64,000 nucleotides of DNA from Pontibacter cellulosilyticus (GTDB lineage Bacteria; Bacteroidota; Bacteroidia; Cytophagales; Hymenobacteraceae): positions 1,690,413-1,754,412 of the forward strand of contig NZ_JACRVF010000001.1 in assembly GCF_014306105.1 (NCBI RefSeq), given 5' to 3'. Below the pieces are notes generated by a model. That model did no database searches. It had not been told where the DNA came from and saw only the letters and a list, made by a program, of their open reading frames with translations. This document shows, piece after piece, positions 24,731 through 33,800 of the stretch. The position numbers were made by a program, and so were the translations under genes. Position 1 is the stretch's first letter. Each line of letters opens with the position of its first letter.

Positions 24731-25855
24731 ATGAAAAAGATATTTGTGTTAGTTGTGCTGCAAGTGGTTGCGGCATTAACAATGGTGCAGGCTCAAACCG
24801 ACAGCACTATGGTAACGGCTGAAAACAGCGAAATCAAAAAAGGGTTTATACCTATACCAGTACTCTACTACACCCCCGACACCCGGCTGGGCTTCGGGGC
24901 TGCCGTGATCGGGTACATGCAGCTTAAAAGCAAAACCGATGACACCTATACCCGCCTCTCCACAGCACGCCTCCTAGTTGATTATACTTTGAACAAGCAG
25001 ACAGACCAGCAACTGGAGTGGAACATTTTTACCAGAGAGGAAAAGTACTTTTTGCGCGGCGAGTTGCGCCACCGCAAGTATGTAGACCGCTTTTATGGCA
25101 TCGGCAACGAGTCGCTTGTGGCAAACGACGAGAAGTATGAATATGAGCTGGTAAATGCCCGCCTTGGCGCACTTAAGAAAACCGGTAAGCACACCTTTGC
25201 CGGCCTCGACGTGCAGCTTACCAATTACTATAACATAGAACTGCACGATGGCGAGGAGTCTGGTACAAGTATACTTTTAACTGAACAGGTTCCGGGCTAC
25301 AAAGGCGGGTACAACGGCGGTGTGGGTGCCGTGTTCCTCTACGACTCCCGCGATAATGTCGCATTTGCCAGCAGCGGCATTTTTCTGGAGGCAGCAGCTT
25401 ATAGCTACGGAAGCATACTTGGCGGCGACTTCGATTACAGCAACTACAGCCTGAACTTCAGCAAGTACCATGCACTTAAACCCAACCACGTGCTGGGCAG
25501 TAACACCTTCATCAACATCAACAACGGCGAAACGCCTTTGTACAGAATGGCAACTGCAGGCGGAGACAGAATTCTGAGAGGCTATGCGCGCAACCGATTT
25601 ATAGACCAGAACTTTGCTGGCACACAGGTGGAATACCGCTTTCCAGTGTATAAACGCTTTGGCATGACCACGTTTGCAGGCTTAGGCGATGTCTTTGACA
25701 AACCTTCCGATGTGAGTTTCTCAACTCTAAAATATTCCGTAGGCGGTGGTATTCGCTATGCCCTGAACCAGGAGCAGAAGCTTAACATAAGGGCAGACAT
25801 TGGCTACGGACGCGAAGGCACTAATTTTTATATCGTAATTGGGGAAGCGTTTTAA
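24731..25855 (+). CDS. BamA/TamA-family outer-membrane beta-barrel protein
   Basis: 374 residues with signal peptide (KKIFVLVVLQVVAALTMVQAQ). No POTRA domains are present: the mature chain goes straight into a surface-antigen (D15) barrel, with GFGAAVIGYMQLK-type alternating strands, YKGGYNGGVGAVFLYDSRDN, and the diagnostic loop-6 motif GGDRILRGYARNRF near residue 282. The chain ends in Phe (VIGEAF), as for proteins inserted by the Bam machine. Short POTRA-less barrels of this kind are common in Bacteroidota; cargo or partner is unknown. Monocistronic or followed by yeiH 67 bases on. Confidence 0.88.
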   Translation: MKKIFVLVVLQVVAALTMVQAQTDSTMVTAENSEIKKGFIPIPVLYYTPDTRLGFGAAVIGYMQLKSKTDDTYTRLSTARLLVDYTLNKQTDQQLEWNIFTREEKYFLRGELRHRKYVDRFYGIGNESLVANDEKYEYELVNARLGALKKTGKHTFAGLDVQLTNYYNIELHDGEESGTSILLTEQVPGYKGGYNGGVGAVFLYDSRDNVAFASSGIFLEAAAYSYGSILGGDFDYSNYSLNFSKYHALKPNHVLGSNTFININNGETPLYRMATAGGDRILRGYARNRFIDQNFAGTQVEYRFPVYKRFGMTTFAGLGDVFDKPSDVSFSTLKYSVGGGIRYALNQEQKLNIRADIGYGREGTNFYIVIGEAF

Positions 25856-25922
25856 GAGGCATGTTTGTGCTCAAGGTATAAAAGCTTAAGTTTGCATACT
25901 TAGTAATGCAACCACAAGCCTC

Positions 25923-26873
25923 ATGCCCGCTACAGATTATAAGTTCTCACCTTTCATACAAAAGCTGGTATTTATACTTCTGATTCTATTACTGCTATTT
26001 ACGCCTTTGTTTACGTCGCCACTTGCACTGCTGGCTGGCTTGGCAGTGGGTCTTATGGTGGGCAATCCTTTTCCAGTGGCCTCGGCTAAAGGTTCTAAGT
26101 ATATTTTACAAGCTGCAGTGGTTGGCCTGGGCTTTGGCATAAACCTGTACCAGGTAACAGAAACCGGGCTTAGTGGACTGATTTATACCTTTGTCTCGCT
26201 TACCATAACCATGGTGCTAGGCATTGCTTTAGGACGGACTTTTGGTATTGCACCCAAGCTTACGCACCTCATCTCGGCAGGAACGGCTATTTGCGGAGGC
26301 AGTGCCATTGCTGCGGTGGCTCCGGCTATAAAAGCATCAGCCAAAGAGATTTCGGTGGCACTGGGCATTGTGTTTATACTTAATGCGCTGGCGCTGTTCA
26401 TCTTCCCCGAGATCGGCTACTCTTTGCAATTATCTCAGCAGCAGTTCGGTTTGTGGGCAGCCATTGCCATACACGATACAAGCTCAGTAGTTGGGGCCGC
26501 CAGCCGCTACGGCGACGAAGCCCTGCAACTGGCCACCACGCTTAAGCTTACCCGCGCCCTCTGGATCGTGCCACTAGTGTTGGTTTCAGGGCTTATCTTT
26601 AAATCAGAAAGCAAGAAAGTCTCCATCCCTGTTTTTATACTTCTGTTTATACTTGCTTCAGTGCTGATAACCTTTGTACCAGCCATCAAAACGGTATCCC
26701 CATTTATACTTTTTGCAGCTAAAAAAGCCCTGCTTCTCTCCCTCTTCCTTATAGGCGCAAACCTGAACATGGCAACCATCCGCAGCATCAGCGCCAGGCC
26801 TTTTTACCAGGGGTTTATACTTTGGGTTCTGATAGCGTTCTCATCCTTATTTGTGATCTACTTCTGGGGCTAA
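25923..26873 (+). CDS. YeiH/UPF0324 family membrane transporter
   Basis: 316 residues with about ten hydrophobic segments (for example FILLILLLLFTPLFTSPLALLAGLAVGL split here). Family hallmarks are NPFPVASAKGSKYILQAAVVGLGFG, the SAGTAICGGSAIAAVAPAIKA block and the AIHDTSSVVGAASRYGDEAL block. It is an inner-membrane protein; the family is annotated as putative sulfate exporters without firm proof. The following ArsR regulator and rhodanese genes on the same strand make a sulfur-related context plausible. Confidence 0.88.
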   Translation: MPATDYKFSPFIQKLVFILLILLLLFTPLFTSPLALLAGLAVGLMVGNPFPVASAKGSKYILQAAVVGLGFGINLYQVTETGLSGLIYTFVSLTITMVLGIALGRTFGIAPKLTHLISAGTAICGGSAIAAVAPAIKASAKEISVALGIVFILNALALFIFPEIGYSLQLSQQQFGLWAAIAIHDTSSVVGAASRYGDEALQLATTLKLTRALWIVPLVLVSGLIFKSESKKVSIPVFILLFILASVLITFVPAIKTVSPFILFAAKKALLLSLFLIGANLNMATIRSISARPFYQGFILWVLIAFSSLFVIYFWG

Positions 26874-26999
26874 CACCTTCAGTTTGATAGGCTTGCAGTA
26901 TCAGTAGTGTGATATACACCTGCTGGAACAGCATTTCCTTTACCACCTGAAAACCTGCCACTTCCGGAACTATAAGCGGTTAAACATTGTAACTATTCA

Positions 27000-27025
27000 A
27001 ATACATGAATTCATGTTCATGTATT
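27000..27025 (+). promoter_or_regulatory. Operator-like inverted repeat upstream of arsR-type gene
   Basis: AATACATGAA (27000-27009), 6-base spacer, TTCATGTATT (27016-27025): perfect 10-bp half-sites, centred 35 bases before the ATG. Size and position are typical for an ArsR/SmtB dimer operator, so autoregulation is likely. Confidence 0.6.
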
Positions 27026-27047
27026 ACTTAATTACATTTACCAAAGT

Positions 27048-27353
27048 ATGAGTACCTTAAAAGTGCGGGTGGACAAGAAAAAGCTTGAAAGAGCAGCTTA
27101 TATTCTTAAATGTGTTGCCCATCCTGTTCGTATAAGTATAATAGATTTGCTGGAGCAGCGTGAACGGTTAACTGTATCTGAGATACAGCAGGTGCTGGAG
27201 ATTGAGCAGTCTCTGCTGTCGCATCACCTTACCAACATGCGCGACAAAGGCATTGTAGATACACAGCGTGAAGGCAAGCGGGTTTACTATTTTTTAACCG
27301 ATACCACTATTACCAGCATCATCAGTTGCATAAACGGCTGCCGGGTGTTTTAA
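27048..27353 (+). CDS. ArsR/SmtB-family winged-helix regulator
   Basis: 101 residues. The fold is evident: AAYILKCVAHPVRISIIDLLEQ (split), LTVSEIQQVLEIEQSLLSHHLTNMRDKGIV as recognition region, and REGKRVYYFL as wing. Cysteines lie at residue 23 (LKCVAHP) and in the C-terminal tail ISCINGCRVF; there is no CVC metal motif, so a thiol/persulfide switch of the kind known for BigR/SqrR-type ArsR proteins is possible. A perfect inverted repeat sits just upstream (27000-27025). The next gene encodes a rhodanese, which fits sulfur sensing; both points are inference. Confidence 0.9.
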   Translation: MSTLKVRVDKKKLERAAYILKCVAHPVRISIIDLLEQRERLTVSEIQQVLEIEQSLLSHHLTNMRDKGIVDTQREGKRVYYFLTDTTITSIISCINGCRVF

Positions 27354-27413
27354 GAAGAAGCACGTGCGTAAGTTGCGGCAGTTTATTTTAAAGTATAAAT
27401 TGCTTTACAGCGT

Positions 27414-27421
27414 TACCTTTG
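27414..27421 (+). promoter_or_regulatory. Promoter -7 element before the rhodanese gene
   Basis: TACCTTTG matches TAnnTTTG exactly, 49 bases before the start codon. A palindromic TTAATTAA (27437-27444) follows in the leader. Confidence 0.5.
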
Positions 27422-27469
27422 TAAATAATAAACGTTAATTAACATCTAGCGTAATTCCCATCTAAAGCC

Positions 27470-27868
27470 ATGAAAATGATTATCCTAAGTATAATTACTG
27501 CCCTTATTTTCAGTTGCTCGCAACCGCAGCAGGACGTTGCAAAAGTAAAGCAGCTTACACCAAATGAGTTTAAAAAGCAGAAATTAAGCAGCAAGTCTGT
27601 ACTGCTTGATGTACGCACCCCCGAGGAGTTTTCAGCGGGCCATTTAGACGGAGCCGAGAACGTAGATTACCGTGGCGGCGACTTTGCAAAACAGATGAGT
27701 AATTGGGATAAAGACAAAGTATATTACCTGTACTGCGCTTCCGGCAACCGAAGCGGCAAGGCAGCAGAACTGTTGCGAGAGGCTGGCTTTAAACACATTT
27801 ACAATATTGGTGGCTACAATACGCTAAAGGAAGCAGGGGTGCCCACAGAGGTAAAAGTGAAAGAGTAG
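27470..27868 (+). CDS. Rhodanese-like domain lipoprotein
   Basis: 132 residues. The N-terminus MKMIILSIITALIFSCSQPQQ has a lipobox (IFSC), so it is a lipoprotein, exported and membrane-anchored. A single rhodanese domain follows: VLLDVRTPEEFSAGHLDGAENV and the active-site loop YCASGNRSGKA (CxxGxR) with Cys at about residue 89. It should carry sulfane sulfur as a persulfide. It follows the ArsR regulator by 116 bases but has its own -7 element. Confidence 0.9.
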   Translation: MKMIILSIITALIFSCSQPQQDVAKVKQLTPNEFKKQKLSSKSVLLDVRTPEEFSAGHLDGAENVDYRGGDFAKQMSNWDKDKVYYLYCASGNRSGKAAELLREAGFKHIYNIGGYNTLKEAGVPTEVKVKE

Positions 27869-27925
27869 CCTGTTACAATTGTAAAACTGGCTGGGGTATA
27901 AATTGCACTGTTTTCAACCTGTTTC

Positions 27926-27954
27926 TTTGATAAAAATACAACCTGTTACCTTTA
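27926..27954 (+). promoter_or_regulatory. Candidate promoter (-33 TTTG, -7 TACCTTTA)
   Basis: TTTG at 27926-27929 and TACCTTTA at 27947-27954 are separated by 17 bases, close to the Bacteroidota promoter arrangement (last base of the -7 box differs). The gene at 28006 follows 51 bases later. Confidence 0.5.
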
Positions 27955-28005
27955 CGCCTAATTAAATTGTACATTTGTATTTCACGCTAAGCTCTTTTTA
28001 GACCT

Positions 28006-28416
28006 ATGCCTTTTAAAACCATATACCAATCCGATTTCTATACCATTGAGGTAGATGTAGAAGGCAACCTCCTTCAGTCAAAGTGGCACAGGCCTGTAAA
28101 CGCACAGGAAATAGAGTTGGGTGGCACCAAGTTGTACGAGGTATTGCGCGATACAAAAGTTGAGCGTGCCGTTGCAAATGCACAGGATCTAGGTAGTTTA
28201 CCCGCAGCCTCTAAAGACTGGCTTTCGACTACTTTCTACCAACTGCTTTCGCAAACACAACTAAAAAGGCTAGCCAGGGTAATGCCCTCCAGTGTTTTCC
28301 ATCAGGTAGCCCTCGAATCTGTGGTTACGCGCGCCGAAGCGCTTGGCGTTACAAAATTCGAGGTAAAGAACTTTGTTAGCCAACAAGAGGCCCTCAACTG
28401 GACGTTGGATATTTAA
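28006..28416 (+). CDS. Hypothetical cytoplasmic protein (SpoIIAA/STAS-like size and pattern)
   Basis: 136 residues, no signal peptide or membrane segment. It begins with alternating strands (YTIEVDVEGNLLQSKWHRPV) followed by helix-strand alternation (TKLYEVLRDTKVERAVANAQDLG) and ends in EVKNFVSQQEALNWTLDI, a layout like the SpoIIAA-like/STAS fold seen in many Bacteroidota hypothetical proteins (variable strand then a helix with EALNW). I give this only as a resemblance. It has its own promoter-like element and precedes sbcD by 118 bases, so it may or may not share its transcript. Confidence 0.6.
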   Translation: MPFKTIYQSDFYTIEVDVEGNLLQSKWHRPVNAQEIELGGTKLYEVLRDTKVERAVANAQDLGSLPAASKDWLSTTFYQLLSQTQLKRLARVMPSSVFHQVALESVVTRAEALGVTKFEVKNFVSQQEALNWTLDI

Positions 28417-28478
28417 AGCTGCACCAACCACCCGTCTTCCATCTTCAGAAATTTCTTCGCTCAAATTGCTTAACGGCA

Positions 28479-28511
28479 TTTGCAATATCCCTATATTCTG
28501 ATGTATCTTTA
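28479..28511 (+). promoter_or_regulatory. Candidate promoter of sbcD
   Basis: TTTG (28479-28482), 21-base spacer, TATCTTTA (28504-28511); one mismatch from the -7 consensus TAnnTTTG. ATG at 28535. Confidence 0.5.
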
Positions 28512-28534
28512 ATCGGAATTGGAGCAGAAGAAAT

Positions 28535-29764
28535 ATGCGCGTATTACATACCTCAGACTGGCACCTGGGCCAGCGCTTAGTCAACCTAGAACGTACCGAA
28601 GAACACCAGCACTTCCTTAACTGGCTGCTGCAGACCATTGAGCAGGAGCAGGTAGAGGTGTTGCTCATGTCGGGTGATGTTTTCGATAACGGATCTCCCT
28701 CTAATACCGCACTAAAATTATACTACGACTTTTTGCGACGCGCCTGCGCCACCTGCTGCCGGCATATAATTATTACTGGCGGTAACCACGACTCCATCTC
28801 TACGCTTAATGCACCCAAAGAGCTTCTGGAGTATTTTAACATTCGTGTAATTGGAGGAGCATCAGCAGACCCATTAGACGAACTAATACAGCTGCACAAT
28901 GAGCAGGGCGAACTGCAGTTGGTTGTGTGCGCCGTACCTTTCCTCCGTGACCGCGACGTGCGCCTCTCTGTACCCGGCGAAACCGCTGAAGAGCGTGAGC
29001 AGCGCATCAAGCAAGGTATCGCCGATCATTATCACGCCTTTGTGCCGCACATCCAGAAGTATAAAACCCAAAGCATACCGGTGCTGGCCATGGGGCATTT
29101 GTTTGCTGCAGGCGGCTCAGCCTCTGAAAGCGAGAAGGAGATACACGTAGGCAACTTGGGGCAGATTGGGGCAGATCAGTTCCCGAAGGAATTTGATTAT
29201 GTAGCGCTTGGTCACCTGCACCGGCCCCAGATGGTAAACAAAGCGCACCACATCCGCTACTCCGGTTCTCCTATTCCGCTTAGCTTTAGCGAGGTTACCG
29301 ATACCAAAGTAATTTTTATACTTGATTTTGAAGAAGGCAAACTGGCTGACCTCCGTGATGTAGAAATTCCGTGTTGCCGGAAACTGGTGCGCTTTAAAGG
29401 AACGCTGGATAAGGTGAAGCACCAGATCGCCCTCTACGACAATAGCGCTTATACTTTGCCAGCCTGGGCCGAACTGCAGGTAGAACTGGAGGCTCCCCTA
29501 CCCGACCTTAACCAGCAACTGGAAGAGGTACTGAAGTTGAAAGAAAGTGAACTGCAACTGCTCATCCACAGGCCTCCGCTTATCCAGAAATCACGGCAAA
29601 CGCTGGAGCAACAGGTACAGGAAGAAGCAGACCTACACGTGCTCACTGAGAAAGAGGTGTTCGTTAAACGCTGCCAAAGCTCCTTTCCCGACTCAGATCA
29701 TGCAGAGCTGATAGCTACTTTCTCAGAACTGCTTGAGCTGATGAACCAGGAGCAGGAGAGTTAA
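28535..29764 (+). CDS. sbcD: Exonuclease SbcCD, nuclease subunit D
   Basis: 409 residues. The Mre11/SbcD phosphodiesterase motifs are all visible: I (SDWHLGQ), II (SGDVFDNG), III (TGGNHDS), IV (AMGHLFAAGG) and V (ALGHLHRPQ), coordinating two manganese ions. With SbcC it cleaves DNA hairpins and processes double-strand ends. The C-terminal part holds the capping and SbcC-binding region. Unusually, sbcC is not directly downstream: an unrelated AT-rich membrane-protein gene (29832-30788) lies between them on the same strand. Confidence 0.95.
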   Translation: MRVLHTSDWHLGQRLVNLERTEEHQHFLNWLLQTIEQEQVEVLLMSGDVFDNGSPSNTALKLYYDFLRRACATCCRHIIITGGNHDSISTLNAPKELLEYFNIRVIGGASADPLDELIQLHNEQGELQLVVCAVPFLRDRDVRLSVPGETAEEREQRIKQGIADHYHAFVPHIQKYKTQSIPVLAMGHLFAAGGSASESEKEIHVGNLGQIGADQFPKEFDYVALGHLHRPQMVNKAHHIRYSGSPIPLSFSEVTDTKVIFILDFEEGKLADLRDVEIPCCRKLVRFKGTLDKVKHQIALYDNSAYTLPAWAELQVELEAPLPDLNQQLEEVLKLKESELQLLIHRPPLIQKSRQTLEQQVQEEADLHVLTEKEVFVKRCQSSFPDSDHAELIATFSELLELMNQEQES

Positions 29765-29831
29765 TCAAAAGACCTCGCGCAGTTCCTGAGAGTGTTTCAA
29801 TTTTATTCGAAAGTAATATCCATTATAAGGT

Positions 29832-30788
29832 ATGAGCAGCACATTCAAATCTAAGTTTAACTATAAATTATACTTTCTAGTATTACTTTTTCTCCCATTT
29901 CTACTGGTATTATTTGCCGGGCTTTCTACGCTAGTAGAGAATATTAAAAGTGGAAGTTATTTTAATGAGTTTGGTCTTACAGTCATTATGCCTGCTGTGA
30001 TCATTGCACTTACTTATTACTCATTTCGCTTTTATATTACCAAGTCACCGAAAGTTGAAATCGATGAAAGAGAAATCCGAATTGGCGATAACAGTATAAG
30101 TTTCAGTGAAATTGATAAGATAAGAGTACGAAGTAAACATAACACTTACTTCTTAATAATGCCTTATCATTATTCCGAAGCAAGCTCTATTATTTTGAAG
30201 AATGGTAAAGAGTATGTTTTATATGTAGAGCATTATCTGAATGGAAATCTAATCAGAGTTAACCTGAATAATTTAAATAAATATTTAGGAGGACAGACCT
30301 CTTACTTCAAAGTGTCTACCTCTGCTGTTTCTCAAAAGCAACCTCAGCAATTTTACAAAGAAGACTTTCACGAATATAGACAGCCACCTTACAAGTTCGC
30401 TAACTACTATATTTTCTTTCCTTTTATAATGTTCCTCATTTATTTCGTTTTCAGCTTTGATGCTCCAGTTATTTTGAGAAGTATTTTCTTAGGAATTGCC
30501 CTATTGTTCTACTCCATCCTTGTTCGACAAAGCCACTATTTTTTAGTATCAGAAGATGTTCTAATTGTCAAAAACTACCTTTTCCCATGGTGGAAAAGGT
30601 CTTTCCCAACAAATAGTATTTATCAAGCCACTACAGAACATCAGCCTAAGCAAGAGCTAGCATTAAAAATCATAACTACAGATTTCAGAATATACCGTTA
30701 CCAATCTGGCTTAATGAATGATAGCATGTTCAGAGATTTGATTAGTGGTTTAAAAGTTAGACGTAGGGTTTTACATCAAACAATATAG
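29832..30788 (+). CDS. AT-rich membrane protein inserted between sbcD and sbcC
   Basis: 318 residues. About four membrane segments in two pairs: residues 13-35 and 48-65 near the N-terminus (KLYFLVLLFLPFLLVLFAG), and about 195-235 (YYIFFPFIMFLIYFVF and IFLGIALLFYSILV). After each pair comes a soluble beta-rich part (KVEIDEREIRIGDNSISFSE; HYFLVSEDVLIVKNYLFPWW), reminiscent of bacterial PH-like membrane proteins, so the protein looks like two TM-PH repeats. Codon use and composition are strikingly more AT-rich than sbcD and sbcC. I infer late insertion of a foreign gene into an old operon. Function unknown. Confidence 0.75.
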   Translation: MSSTFKSKFNYKLYFLVLLFLPFLLVLFAGLSTLVENIKSGSYFNEFGLTVIMPAVIIALTYYSFRFYITKSPKVEIDEREIRIGDNSISFSEIDKIRVRSKHNTYFLIMPYHYSEASSIILKNGKEYVLYVEHYLNGNLIRVNLNNLNKYLGGQTSYFKVSTSAVSQKQPQQFYKEDFHEYRQPPYKFANYYIFFPFIMFLIYFVFSFDAPVILRSIFLGIALLFYSILVRQSHYFLVSEDVLIVKNYLFPWWKRSFPTNSIYQATTEHQPKQELALKIITTDFRIYRYQSGLMNDSMFRDLISGLKVRRRVLHQTI

Positions 30789-30864
30789 AAATGTTTAACA
30801 AGATCATTTAACTCTGAAGATTCATAGACAATCTCACTGTTGGCTAAGTTATACCAGTAAACCC

Positions 30865-33800
30865 ATGAAAATCCTAGCTGTACGTTTCCAGAACCTGAAC
30901 TCGCTAAAAGGAAAACACGAGATTCGCTTTGATCAAAGCCCTTTGGCAGAGGCAGGTTTATTTGCGATAACCGGGCCTACTGGCGCCGGTAAAACCACTA
31001 TTCTGGATGCGATCACAGTTGGGCTTTACGGCAGAGTGCACCGCCACAACGAGGAAAAGCCACTCGAACTAATGACGCGCCACACAGCAGAAAGCACTTC
31101 GGAAGTGGAGTTTGAAGCCAACGGCAGGCGCTACCGTTCTAAGTGGAACATCCGTCGCAGCCGCGGCAAACTGGATGGAAAAATTCTGGCCGTGCACATG
31201 GAACTGTGCGACCTGGAAGATGACAAGCCATTCGACCTGAGGCCAAGTCAGGTGCCGGAGAAAGTTGCAGAACTGTGTGGCCTGGACTACAGCCAGTTTT
31301 TGCGGTCTGTTATGCTATCGCAGGGTGATTTTGCGCGTTTCCTGAAAGCCAGTTCCAGCGAGCGAAGCAATTTACTCGAGAAGATCACGGACACCGGCAT
31401 CTATTCAGAAATATCGAAGTATGCATTTGAGAAGGCGAAAATTGAACGCCAGAAGCGTGAAGACCTAGAGCGCAAACTAAAAGATGTACAGCTACTACCG
31501 GAGGAGCAGTTACAAGCTTATCAGCAAAGTATAACTGAGCTTACAGCGCAGGAGGCTATACTTCGGGCAGAGCAAAATACGCTGCAGGAAAAAGTGCAGT
31601 GGCTACAGCAGGTAGCGCAACTGCAGGCAAAGCAACAGCAACACAAATCAACTCTTCAGGCACAGGAGCAGAAACTGGAAAGCCTGCAACCGGATTTCCT
31701 AAAACTGCAGCACCACGAACAGGCGCACCAGTTTGTAGGAGAGCTGGCTGAGATCAAAAGTATAAACGGAAAGGTAGCCGAAGTACAGGAGCAGTTGCAG
31801 TTACTGGAGAAACGCATTCCCGTACTCGAAACAGAATTGGAAGCCGCCGGTAAACTAGCGCTGGAGGCCTCTAAAGCACAGGTGCAACAGGAACAGGCGC
31901 TGCAGGCACTTGAGCCTGTGCTGGTCGAGGTAAATAAACTGGACCACCAACTCAATAGCATCCGCGAATCTTACAGTAAGAACAAAACTGCTTATGTTAC
32001 TTTCGAAGAGCAGCTGAAGCAGGAAAAAACGCTACACCAAAGCAAACAGCAGGAGCTGGAGAAGCTAACGCAGGAGGCAACAAGTATAAAAAACTGGCTG
32101 GAGCAAAATGCAAAGCTACAGGACCTTAAAGAATATCTGCCGGAGTTTAAGACCACACTACGCGACATTCAGGACGTGGAGCAGCGGATAAAGCGCAACA
32201 AGCACGAACAACAGGAACTGGAGCAGCTACGGCAACAGGAAGCACAGCAACGCAACAGCCTACAAGAGGCGCTTGTGCAACAGCAGGAGCAGCAAGTTAA
32301 GCATCAGCAACAGAAAGAGGAGAAACTGGCAGAGCTCCAGGTTATACTTGCTGTCAAAAGTATGGAAGAGCTGGAGCAGGCGGCTCAGTCGCAGCCGGCA
32401 CTGGTTGCAAAGTATGAGCGTTTGCTCGAGCTGGCACAGCACCACACCGGGCATCAGCAGAAGCTGCAAAGTATAATTGAGCAAAAACAGCAGCACGAAC
32501 AGCAGCTAACAAAAACAAACCAGCAGCTAAAGGAAACGCAGGCAAAGTATAAGCAGGCGCTGGAGCACCTGGAGGCTCTGCAAAAACTGGTACAGCTGCA
32601 ACAGCAGATTCAGCAATATGAGGAAGCACGCCATACTTTACACAAAGATGAGCCTTGCCCGCTGTGTGGGTCAAAAGAGCACCCTTTTGCCGATGGTGGC
32701 TATATATTTGACCTGCCGGAGGAGGTGCAGAAGCGCGACAGTCAACAACTGCTGGTAAAAGAACTTGAACAAAGTATAAATCAGCTACATTTAGCAGCGG
32801 GTACACTGGAGCAGAAGAAACAACTAACTACTACCGCTATAGCCGATTCGGAAGCAGAAATAAATCGCTTATTGCTGGCCTTTGAGCAGCTGGCAGAGGG
32901 GCTTGCGCAACGAATAGAAATTTCGGAATCAGGTAAACTGGCCTCGCTCCTGAGCAGCCAGCAGGAATCGGCGCAGGTGTTACAGCAACAACTAGCGCAG
33001 GCACGTGCCTTAAGCCGTACCCTGGAAAGTATAAATCAGCAATTGCAACAGCTCCGCGAGGAACAGCTGCAAACCCAGGCAAAGTATGAGCAACTGCAGC
33101 AAACTGATAAGCTACACCTTTCGCAACTGCAAAAACTGCAAACTACCCTTACCGACGATCAGGAGCAGCTACAGGTGCACACGCAGACTGCCGGGTCTTT
33201 TGCATCAACTTACGGGTTAAAGTATGTATCTGAAGAAAGGCTTTTGCTGCAGCAGGAACTGGACAAATTGGCAAGTACCTACACACAGAAGCAGCAGCAA
33301 CTGGAGGGAATGCGGGAGCAGTATGCTTCTACCAGGGAGCAGGTAAAGCACCTGAAAGAGCGCGTGCAGGAAAAAGAAACCGAACTGCAGCAGCGCCAGC
33401 AAGCCTTAAAGGAAGAGCATGAACAACTGGCAATCCTGAAAGCTAACCGCAATACATTGTTTGGAGATAAAGATCCGGAGCAGGAGCGCAAAAAGGCTCA
33501 GCAAGAGCGGAAAACGATAGCCGAACGAGCCGAAGAAGCCCGTAGCCTACAGCAGCAGAAACAGCAGGAGCTGCAGGAAACGAAAAGCCGCCAAGCCGAC
33601 TGCCATTCAAAGCACCAGCAGAACAAGTCTGTGCTCGATGAGCTAAGTGCAGGGCTGTTGCGCGTGCTGCAGCAAAAAGGCATTGAAACGATTGAGGCAC
33701 TCAGCCAGATGCTGCTCGAGCGTGACGAAGCAGACAGATTAGCCAACCTGAAAGCCCAGACTGAAAAGCACCTGACCGAACTACGCAAAAGTATAAGCGA

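Noticed and set aside
25277-25489. Minus-strand frame inside the BamA-like gene
   Set aside because: Shadow of the barrel-encoding strand; the loop-6 motif and C-terminal Phe support the plus strand.
32080-32800. Tandem DNA repeats in sbcC because of recurring CAGCAG and AAGTATA
   Set aside because: The recurrence is explained by Gln-rich coiled coil plus the genome-wide AAGTATA bias; no unit is tandemly repeated.
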